Positions 1 through 7,966 of a stretch of DNA of 16,266 nt are shown in pieces. The stretch is taken from contig JADNYV010000761.1 of the NCBI GenBank assembly GCA_015501055.1, positions 1-16,266 on the forward strand, given 5' to 3'. Numbering within the stretch: the stretch's first letter is position 1; each line of letters begins with the position of its first letter. This DNA comes from Mucidula mucida (lineage: Eukaryota; Basidiomycota; Agaricomycetes; Agaricales; Physalacriaceae). The notes under the pieces were generated by a model. That model had not been told where the DNA came from and made no database searches. It saw nothing but the letters and a program-made list of their open reading frames with translations. The position numbers were made by a program, and so were the translations under genes.

Positions 1-582
1 GGACTCGGGCAAAAAAGCTCAAGCAGAAACAGTCAGTATTGCGTCTTATGGTTCCATCTAGTCCTCATCCTCTTCTACAGCATCAATATCGACAAGCAAA
101 GCCTCGCCCCACCGATGTCGAACGTATGACCCACATCGGTCCAATATCATGTCGCTCGTGATACGACATTTACTCCAAAACGTACGAAGAACTTGTTCGC
201 AGCGTTCGCTCTTCCGTATCGTTATGCTAATTGGGAGCCACCATCGGCGGACAAAAGTATGATATAATGGATATGCTGGAGCAGGCCAGACAGACCAAGT
301 TTTGTCCTTCGGTGAAGAGGAGATGGATTCTTGGTTCAAAGCGTCCTATTCGGAGCCAGTGGTGAGAAAGTGAAGGTTCGAGAAGTCGGGTGAATGGAAA
401 GACTGGAACGATGTTCTGACTAGATTCCGAGGACAATTCACAGCCAAATTATGTATATATATTGATACCCTACCATGTATTTGTAGTCTTACACTATGTA
501 TACTATAGTTACGAACTGCATCATGAATTCGTCGATCTCCCAGGTACCTTGTCCCAAGTGTGGCGGCGAACGATCATTCGAG
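1..582. other. Left-edge region without an assignable gene
   Basis: This stretch holds no gene I can support. On the minus strand there is an open segment at 58-339 that ends in an acidic tail (last residues DIDAVEEDED). An in-frame TAG just upstream, at about 350, separates it from further open sequence up to about 430. A second minus-strand frame is open over 227-436. Neither shows a recognised motif, and neither begins with a good ATG. Positions 437-582 are AT-rich and look like intergenic DNA or the 3' flank of the F-box gene. The 58-430 segment could be a decayed gene end or chance open sequence. Confidence 0.3.
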
Positions 583-2404
583 TCAGATATCTTCCGATAT
601 TGGGTGCCACGGAACTCGTAGAACGGTGTGCTGTTGAAACGGACTGATCAGGTTTGAAGTAACAAGGATGCTAAGGTCCATCCCATCTTTGCATAGTTTG
701 CGTAACGCAGCTTGCTCTTCTCGAGTCAATAACCCGCGAGAATGGGACCCTGGTGCCCTGGTTTCCCCGTCCGCAATGTAGTCTGCTTTCAACTCGAAAT
801 GAAATTTCTTCAATTTCGACGTGCCAAACGCTGCAAACTCATCGTTCGTCCAACGGGTTTCTAGGGTCCTCACAAACGTCCCATCGTCTTCGCCAAAGTA
901 ACGGATGGGCGAGCCCTGCGGATGGTCCTGTATACTGATGTCCAAGTCCTATATACATGGGAGCAATGTCGATTCGTGTCTGGGAGACGACCGCTCAATA
1001 ATTTTGCAAATTTCTCCCATGCCCACAATGTCGGGAACTGGCTCGTCATCTTCAACAGCTATTTTCAACGACACGCTCAATTTCAAAGTGGTTAAGTTGC
1101 GCGTCCAAGTGAGGATATCCAAAATGATTTCGCCCTCGCCGTAGGAGGAAAAATCCAGGAGTTCCAGATTCGTGATGTTGGTACAGTCTGAACGACAGAG
1201 GAGATTGTAGAATGAGGAAAGGATGTTGACACGTTCAATGTCAATTGAAGGATCGCCGTAACAACGCAATCTGGTCACCATCGCCGACTGCAGCTGAGGG
1301 AGAATAATGTGGTCGAGAATATACTCGTAGATGATGACCACTTTGTGGATGCTATGGCTGGTGAGCATGTAGTCTGGATCAATCTCATCTGGTTCGTACT
1401 CCATCATGTTGGAGCCGACGGTGAGATGCTCGAATTGTGACATTTCTATGCCAGCCGTAGGCATCGGTATAAGCCAATCCTTCGAGAGTCATGCTCATAT
1501 ATCGCAACATCGAGCGTCCGAATCTGCGCCCATGGAATATCAATGTCCTTCTCGTCACCGCAAATGATCACTTTAGAAAGGCGCGGACAGACGGAGAACC
1601 CAGAAATGACTGGTAGTTCTTCTGGCTGCGGGTTGGTACACTGGAAGTGAATTGACAGTGTCTCCAACAGAGGAAGGCGCCCCTGAAGACGATGAAACGA
1701 GGAGTCGCCGAACTGTAGAAGACAAACAGACTCCCAGCGATGAGATTCGGAGAAAATGATGTCCATCAGCTTGTCTCGGCGGGCATTTACCGTGATGTGG
1801 TTCTCTACCGGGTCATTCTCGCGCCTTTCGACTATTTTCAAGCACAGAGGATGTCGGCCAGAACGACGCAATAGCATATTTAGACGCTCTTCTCCTCTCG
1901 GTATCGCTACATTGGTGGGAAGGTAGAGGAAGACTTGGGACCATAGTTGGTGCATGGAGAGGATAGCGTCACGCCATGTCCGACATACTTGGCCAAGAGT
2001 CCATTGGACGGCTTGAGGGACATGGCGAATAGTGCAAATACCGATATGATCGGGAGTTGAATCAAGACTGTTTCGGTGGGCGTGCACGAAGATCTCCGAC
2101 CATATTTCGAGGGGACATTGCGTCGTGGCGATACGAGAGTCTTGAAGCGCTTTCTGATACGTACCAACTTCTTGCGCTCTTTCTCCATGAGCCGCAGGGT
2201 CTCGTACAGCGCGTCAATGCTTGTGTCGATAGCATCTATGTCACGCAAAACCGGGGGCAAGAAGAGGGTCTGAACCTGAGTTGTTTCCTCCGTTGCAGCC
2301 AAGTTGGAGGTACGCAGACGACTGAGATACATGGATTCCGAGTAAAAGGCGTCGTGGTTATCACTACGGCGACGGAAATCTCTGCAATTTGAGCATGATG
2401 CCAT
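583..2404 (-). pseudogene. F-box/LRR-like protein, broken by two frameshifts and a stop
   Basis: The conceptual product is about 607 aa, the usual size for agaricomycete F-box proteins, which act as substrate receptors of SCF ubiquitin ligases. It starts at the ATG at 2402-2404 (MASCSNC...). A predicted coiled coil follows (DALYETLRLMEKERKKLVRI), then an F-box-like core with IWSEIF, a VCRTWRDAI block and LWSQV. A leucine-rich region with typical spacing follows (LPLLETLSIHF, FEHLTV). Three lesions interrupt it. The frame shifts at about 2107, where PS runs into EIW with one base of a GG pair missing. It shifts again at about 1448, just before the FEHLTV block. A TAG stands in frame at 949-951. 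No GT...AG introns fit these points; each frameshift is repaired by exactly one base. The family call is sure. Whether the gene is dead or the sequence has errors is not settled. Confidence 0.85.
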
Positions 2405-2775
2405 ATCGAATCAAACTATTTATTTGGAGGATGTATGCGTGTGTGAGTTGCAAGCGGAAGAAGAAAAGAGATAACACACTGTTCGCGCTCTGTGTTCGTC
2501 GTGAAAGTAACGAGGAAAGAAACGTAACCCCTATCCTGGGCCGCAAAAAGTAGAACCTCACTGAATTCATCCAGCGCTACCAGCCTCACCCTAAGGCATG
2601 ATTAACGGCACGATGGCCTCTGAAAAGACGATATCCACTAGCAAGATCTGTGCACACATTGTACATATCATTGTCTACCGCCTGGATTCAAAATGCGCGG
2701 GCACTGCACCAGAAAGCGTGTCAAAATAGTCAGTTAATTGAGCAAGTAATGTTAAGACATCAATACGCAGAACCA
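2405..2775. other. Intergenic: 3' flank of chromodomain gene, 5' flank of F-box gene
   Basis: This is 371 bp between two minus-strand genes. It should contain the 3' untranslated region of the chromodomain gene (stop at 2776-2778) and the promoter of the F-box locus. I see no convincing TATA box, RNA gene or repeat. A plus-strand open frame across 2650-2901 overlaps the last chromodomain exon and is a shadow. Confidence 0.5.
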
Positions 2776-5058
2776 TTATGCCACAGCGTCCGCATACGCC
2801 ATGTAGTTTTCAACAGAAACACGAGACAAAAGCAAACTATCAACGCCGCCAACCAGCGCCTGAGGCAGGTTCAATCTTTGACAAACCAAAGCACTCTTTG
2901 AAGAGCAGATAGCAAGAACATCGCGGTCAAATGGAAGCATGAACTACGCACAATTCAGCACCGGACCCAGGAAACAAGCAAGATACATACTAAGGAATCA
3001 TCTTGTAAACGCTCACGGAAACGATCGAAGCACTCCTTCTGATCATCTGTTGCCTCGGAGGCCAGCACAATTCTACCGGAAGGCCCTCCAGTTCGCAAAG
3101 CATCGATCACTTTCTGTCCTTTCTGCTTGTCGTAAAAGGTTCCAGGAGGTCCTTTCTTGTTGGTAGTGAACGGAGAAGAGGCATCTTGAGGATGAACATC
3201 CAGTACGTGAACCGGAATCAACACGGAATGGTCCAAGTGAATGAAAAGGGGTGGTTCGGAACTACAATGATTTTAATGAGAAATGATAACAACGATGCAG
3301 GTAACGTACGATTCAGTTGTTGCCGGAAGTGTGTCGGAGCCTATTCCCCTAGAAAGTCCAACCGTAAGACGAAGTCAGGATATCTAGGAATAACCCTACA
3401 GTGGACCAAAAATTGAGCTTCGCTTCCATATAGCAGAGGCTTGCGCAATGACGGATTGAACGAGGCCTTCATTGGGAGCGGGGCTAGGGAAGTGAAATGA
3501 GGATTCAAAAGAAAAGAAAGAAATACAATGACAAACCTTGATGTAGCAGGGGGATATTCCGCAGGCGCCTCATCTTCTTCATAGTCCTCGAGCTCATTTG
3601 CCGCCTGGGTATTGAGACCGGCCAGAGCTAGAAGCTCTTCGCCTGTTGGCGGTGGTCCTCGATCCTTTGCCGATGGAGAGTTATCGTCATCTACATTCAT
3701 GAATAATCCCATTTCTGCATCATCATTGGCGTTCAAAGGAACCGCAAGACGCGAAGGACCTGAAGTGGCTTCAGGGTTTTGTGGTAGGCGGGGGTAATGT
3801 CCTTTGAGAATCTGAGGCCCAGCTTTGGTGAACGTTAATAACGAGCTTTTCGCTTTCGACTTGAGACCACTTGACGGGCGACCTGGGCCGGGACGCGGTT
3901 TCTTCGGAGATGGGGGTTTGTTGGCGACGCGAAATTTCGTAGAGAGAGGGCTATCTAGTTGCCCCGCCTCGAGGCGTTTCACTAGAGGCTGAGCTTCGCG
4001 AGTACGATGCGCAGCTACGGGTTTTGATACAGGTTCTGGCGAAGGCGAACCAAAAAGGCCAGCAGGGTCGTCATCTGCATTAGGAGTGTAGTGGGACAAA
4101 GCGTCCTCTGTTGGGTATTTAGTATTAGTGTTGGATGTCGTCCCGTTGGTGTTTCCGTATTTCTTAGTGGTGGACACAGGTTCGTCAGATAGGCTTCTTC
4201 CGCGCTCCTCTTCAGAGTCAGGTACAATCTGTGGCGACTGTTTTCGAGCACGATGAGGAGATGAAGACGATTGGAGCACTGGCACTGATGTCGTTGTCTT
4301 TCTCGTTTGGCTTGGACCTGCGCTAGCACTCTTCTGAGGTACAACAGATGCCGATTTTCTCGGCCGTGCTTTGGAACGCTTCGCGGGTGGAGGGGCGGGG
4401 GTATCAGACGGGACATCTATGATCTCGACAGAGGGACTTCGTTTCCGTTTTGAGGTCGTGGATGTAGTATTCTTCTTTTCTCTACGAGACGGGTGAGGTG
4501 GAGGAGATCTCTCCCGTGAGTTCTCTGTTGGCCATCAATCGTGAGGAGCCTGACATATCAAAAACGGAAAACATACTTGTTGATTTGAGTGGATAGAATT
4601 CTTCGCCCGCGTTGAAAGAACTGAGATCGTCTCTGTCGCGAGGCGCTGTACTAGCTTGTTCCCAGAAGCGTTCCAGGATGTGTTCTGAGCCTTCGAAGGA
4701 TTGAACCGGTTCCCAGCTGCGCAAATTATCAGAAACAGGCTACAAAAGGCGCAAACCGCTGAGTACGCACGTGTTCTCAGAGTTTGGGTATCCTTTCCAC
4801 TACAGAACGAGTCAGAGGAAGGACATACGAGGGTAGGAGAGCATCTAAGTCACCTTGACGCGATATTCCTAGACATACGGCAATGTCAGTCCAATTCAAA
4901 CAGAGAATAAACTCGCCCGTACCCAAAACAGTTGTTTACCGCTGCGCCTTTTCTTGCCGACACGGGCAGACAGTATGTTTTCTAACGATATTCAGCATGA
5001 ATGACGGATTCTAGGGGGGTGGCGCGTACTGACCGACTTCATAATCCTCGTCGCTCAT
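2776..5058 (-). CDS. Chromodomain protein, ten exons, 605 aa
   Basis: Minus-strand exons are 5058-5034, 4981-4923, 4868-4854, 4799-4771, 4716-4577, 4524-3537, 3483-3400, 3348-3310, 3261-2991 and 2943-2776. All introns are 47-54 nt GT...AG, and the phases join into 606 codons without a break. Residues 5-63 form a chromodomain: DYEVENIL, EYRVKWKGY, ENTWEP, then ILERFW. The three aromatic-cage residues known from HP1 are present at Y6, W34 and Y37, so binding of a methylated histone H3 lysine in the nucleus is the likely role. Residues 90-418 are low-complexity, basic and Ser/Pro-rich, with nuclear-localisation-like KRKR. Residues about 419-605 are dense and folded-looking but unrecognised; I see no clear chromoshadow domain. 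The first ATG gives a start immediately before the chromodomain. The acceptor of exon 6 (4524) is the least certain junction. Confidence 0.88.
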
Positions 5059-5139
5059 GGTTAAGGGACAATTGGTGGCTGTGTCGTAAACTTGATATAG
5101 CCATTGGGACCAAACAAATGAACCGCTACCTTCGTAGAC
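5059..5139. promoter_or_regulatory. 81-bp divergent promoter interval
   Basis: Only 81 bp separate the ATG of the minus-strand chromodomain gene from the proposed ATG of the plus-strand FAD monooxygenase. The interval contains ATTGG/CCATTGG motifs (about 5071-5075 and 5101-5106), which are CCAAT-box-like, and a TTGATATAG element at about 5092-5100. There is also an upstream ATG at 5118-5120, out of frame with the monooxygenase start at 5140. Either transcription begins downstream of it or it forms an overlapping upstream frame. Regulatory function is inferred from position only. Confidence 0.45.
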
Positions 5140-6499
5140 ATGTTACCAAAGGAAACCCAAGTGCTCATTGTCGGTGCTGGCCCAGCTGGCCTCGCTGCCG
5201 CAATTGCCCTCGTCAAGCAAGGCGTCCAGGACATTGTCGTGGTCGACGCCGTTCTCGAGGGTCAGAATAGCTCTCGTGCCATCGCCATTCATGCAGCAAC
5301 CCTCGAAGTATGCCTCTTTCTTCAAGTTGAACAACTGCTTATATCTTACAGGCTTTGGACACAATTGGTTGTGCGAATGCAATCGTCGAAAAGGGCACCA
5401 AAGGGAAAGGACTGCTAATCAAGACCGAACAGACGTCTTTCTTGGCCTTGGACACATCTGTTCTTTCTCTGTATACACGCTTTGCATATGTCCTTCTTCT
5501 TCCTCAAACCATCACTGAAAGCATACTGCACGACAAACTCGCTGCACTCGGCATCCACGTTCATCGTCCGTATCGCGTTGCTGGTTTGAAAGGCAGTGAT
5601 ATGCACTCTGGTCTGGACGTGACGATGGAGTCTGGAGAGATAATCAACGCACAGCGTGTCGTTGGAGCAGATGGCCATCAGTCTGTTGTAAGTCCACAAT
5701 GGCAATACTGAACATGTCGCCTTAGGGCTTTTTAGATTCGTCAACTTGCAGGAATATCTTATGGGGACATTGACGACCATCCCGTTCCCGACAAAATCGT
5801 TTCTTTGGTTCTTGCTGATGTCGTGTTCTCTCCTGGTGACCCTGCCATTCCAACAGATTACATGACCAACAGCCTCTCGCCTGTCGGCATGTTCTTGACG
5901 CTTCCTTTGCCCTCTATTTCCGACAGTGACGGCCAACTTATTCATCGCATCGTGTTTAATGTTCCCGCATCCTCTGGCGCGCCGCCTTCATGCCCTTCCA
6001 CCGAATATATCCAAGAACAAATTAACAAACAGGGTCCCCGACACCTCTCCTCTGATGCAACTGTGAACAAAACTCCGATTCACATCGTCAAAACTGTTTG
6101 GTCTAGCAGATACAGACCAAGTCAGCGATTGCGGACCACTTTGTTACCCACATTTCTGGAGCCCAAGGAGGAGGCATTGTCGTCCTCATCGGGGACGCTG
6201 CTCATTCGCATTCACCGCTTGGTGGGCAGGGCATGAACCTCGGATTGCGTGACGCAATATCTCTCGCTCCTGTCCTTCTTCAAGGGCCCGCGCCTGTTGA
6301 AGATTGGGCCAGGATACGTCGTCTGCGCGCGCTGACCACTATCCGCATGACTAAACAGATTGGGGCGTTGAGCAATCTATTCGTATCTAAAAATCCCATC
6401 GTGTCGTGGCTCACGTTCTGGTTGTTCAGAATTATGATCGGCATCCCGCTTGTGAAGAGGCAAATGGCTTGGAACCTCAGTGGATTGGGTAACCGCTAG
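5140..6499 (+). CDS. FAD-dependent monooxygenase (PheA/TfdB type), frameshifted
   Basis: This is a flavin-dependent aromatic hydroxylase-like enzyme, expected to use FAD, NAD(P)H and O2; the substrate cannot be told. Exons are 5140-5307, 5352-5687 and 5736-6499, with introns of 44 and 48 nt (the second with branch site CTGAAC). Residues 8-18 carry the Rossmann dinucleotide motif GAGPAG. The GADG motif lies at 161-164. After the frameshift come IGDAAHSHSP and GGQGMNLGLRDA, the FAD-ribityl-binding GD motif, with its Asp near residue 322. Length is about 422 aa, so the C-terminal thioredoxin-like domain of full phenol hydroxylases is absent. The frame breaks at 6116-6118 (RYR/KSAIAD). Re-reading A6116 gives the Thr normally found there, so one base of an AA pair appears missing. 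This is either a one-base assembly error or a recent null allele. Confidence 0.85.
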
Positions 6500-6712
6500 G
6501 CCCGGTTGAATGTACTTCTATTGTTCGAATCGCAACCCGAAGATATGACAACTGTCTGCTTCTAAGCCCCGACCCATCTTTGAATCAAAGCATCTTATCA
6601 CTGCACTAACTGTCCTAGTCCTGAAACTTCAAATTTTTCGCCACACTAACAAACTAACGGCATTTGATCGCGTCAATACGAGGTGAGCTCGGATCTTGTT
6701 CCCTGTCTCTCC
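6500..6712. other. Intergenic, 3' flank of the monooxygenase gene
   Basis: This is 213 bp after the monooxygenase stop, with no recognised element. It probably holds the 3' untranslated region and, if the 48-codon frame downstream is real, that gene's promoter. A GGTGAGC at about 6682-6688 resembles a splice donor, but no partner could be fixed. Confidence 0.35.
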
Positions 6713-6859
6713 ATGATGCTACCCACACGACTTTGGAGACGCTTCGTCGTCGATGAAACGTTAGACCTTCCTACCCTTTCTGGGGCCTTTGGAACCGTTA
6801 GGACTGGTGGTCGAGAACGGAGATCTGATCCTTTCTCTTTCGTCCCTCCACCTTTGTGA
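6713..6859 (+). CDS. Possible small protein, 48 aa, unknown
   Basis: An uninterrupted ATG-to-TGA frame encodes 48 residues, starting MMLPTRLWRRFVV and ending FSFVPPPL. The N-terminus is rich in Arg with intervening hydrophobics and few acids, like a mitochondrial presequence. The rest is hydrophilic, then proline-rich. It sits alone in 746 bp between the monooxygenase and LITAF-like genes. I recognise no family and see no clear intron joining it to other exons: the candidate GT...AG immediately after (about 30 nt) is shorter than any other intron in the window. It may be a chance frame. Amino-acid composition is the only positive evidence. Confidence 0.3.
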   Translation: MMLPTRLWRRFVVDETLDLPTLSGAFGTVRTGGRERRSDPFSFVPPPL

Positions 6860-7189
6860 ATAGTTCTGACTTTTGATTTTGCTAGGCAGTGCGACGTAAT
6901 CAGCCTTGAAAGAGACGGTAAACATAGCTAGATCACATCTATCTTTCTGTTGAACGTATCAGCCCCGGATTAATGTTAGAACGGCAGTTTACGCACACGA
7001 AATTCTACGAAATTAAACTTTTTCAATAAGCTCCGCTCACTCTCTTCTTGACTATTCTCACTCTCAAGTCGGGGGTAAACTAGCGAAGAGCTGTGCTCTC
7101 GGGCGGTTCCTCCGCGCTCTGGTATACATTATGGCAATTTGGAGTAGCGATCTAGGACCTCAGGGCGGTGCATCTGAATCACCGTTTCA
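6860..7189. other. Intergenic, upstream of LITAF-like gene
   Basis: No gene seen over 330 bp. The segment has a pyrimidine-rich run near 7033-7072 and a short direct repeat ACGAAATT at about 6998-7014. It is most simply the upstream region of the LITAF-like gene. Confidence 0.4.
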
Positions 7190-7196
7190 GATATAA
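7190..7196 (+). promoter_or_regulatory. TATA-like box of LITAF-like gene
   Basis: GATATAAGG lies about 50 bp before the ATG at 7246 and 20 bp before an earlier ATG at 7216. If it positions transcription 25-30 bp downstream, the 7216 ATG would be at or before the mRNA start. That would explain why its nine-codon frame, which ends in TAG immediately before the 7246 ATG, does not matter. The assignment is by sequence and spacing only. Confidence 0.4.
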
Positions 7197-7245
7197 GGAC
7201 CTATGGCATATAAGAATGGCGTCGTTCCCTCCACCATCAACGTAG

Positions 7246-7771
7246 ATGCTCATGCCCTCTGAAGAAAGCAAAGCTACCCCGCCGAATCCTTCACCACCCA
7301 TGTCTCAGCCACCTCCATCGTACTCGCCTCCGATGCCCGCGCCTGTACCGATGGCGCCATTGCACAGCCGGTTCATATGCAACCGCCCCAGCAAGCGACT
7401 AAATCGGCTGCGCCAAAGACACCAGCACAGATTGGAGAGGAATATCGCGCGGCGTGTACGTGTCCGTTTTGTCGGCCCAGCACGGAACTGACCTCCGTGC
7501 TTTTAGTATTCGCTCAATGTGCACAAGGCATTCATCAACCGAAGACCAGCTACGGAGTTTGTGGCATCATAACAGGCGTGCTGTGTTTTCCCATCGGATT
7601 GATATGTCTCTTGTGAGTGCAAGTTTTGACTACGCGACATCATCTCACTGGACTTTCAGCATGGACACAGAGCAGAAGTGTGATCGTTGTGGAGTAAACT
7701 TGACTGAGCAACGTTCCCGTCTCGTTTCGTTACCATCTACATTGCTCTTCGTTACATTACGCCACTTGTAA
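7246..7771 (+). CDS. LITAF/BRI3-like small zinc-ribbon membrane protein
   Basis: Two introns are clear: 7456-7506 (branch AACTGACC) and 7613-7659. They join EEYRAA to LFAQCAQG and GLICLF to MDTEQKC. The conserved part reads CAQG...H, then YGVCGIITGVLCFPIGLICLF, then CDRCGV. This is paired cysteines flanking a hydrophobic hairpin, as in LITAF-like and brain-protein-I3 proteins that bind zinc and sit on endosomal or lysosomal membranes. The N-terminus is Pro-rich (PPPSYSPPMPAP), as in that group. Between 7344 and 7392 the frame changes. Either a 47-nt intron (7345-7391, weak donor GTACCG, no clear branch site) is removed, giving about 126 aa, or one base is missing near 7347, giving about 142 aa. 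The C-terminal 20 residues after CGVNLT are unusual and could reflect a mis-set end. Function is inferred from the family. Confidence 0.75.
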
Positions 7772-7966
7772 ATTACTCTCTCATCGATACCCTTTCCTAT
7801 TCATCTTAGTATGCAGTACATTTCATGATGACTGGACTAAGTATACACGGTATCTATCAGATGCGAGGTGTCAAGATGTAAGTAAAATGCAATCAAAGCG
7901 AAGAAAAACGCTAAATGAAGCAGTCCAAAATACAAAACAAGAAAAGGACAGTTGACTCGCAATCTT
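7772..7966. other. Tail-to-tail intergenic interval
   Basis: This is 195 bp between the stop of the plus-strand LITAF-like gene and the stop of the minus-strand checkpoint gene. It is AT-rich and holds the 3' flanks of both. No further element was seen. Confidence 0.4.

Noticed and set aside
6105..6125. Programmed -1 ribosomal frameshift in the monooxygenase
   Set aside because: A -1 shift would restore the frame, but there is no X XXY YYZ slippery heptamer and no obvious downstream stem, and this family is not known to use frameshifting.
5140..6499. Part of a secondary-metabolite cluster around the monooxygenase
   Set aside because: The neighbours are chromatin, membrane and housekeeping genes; no polyketide synthase, NRPS, terpene cyclase or P450 is present.
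6711..6840. C/D-box snoRNA candidate (ATGATG-C near 6713, CTGA near 6824)
   Set aside because: The C box lacks its final A, and no terminal stem brings the boxes together.
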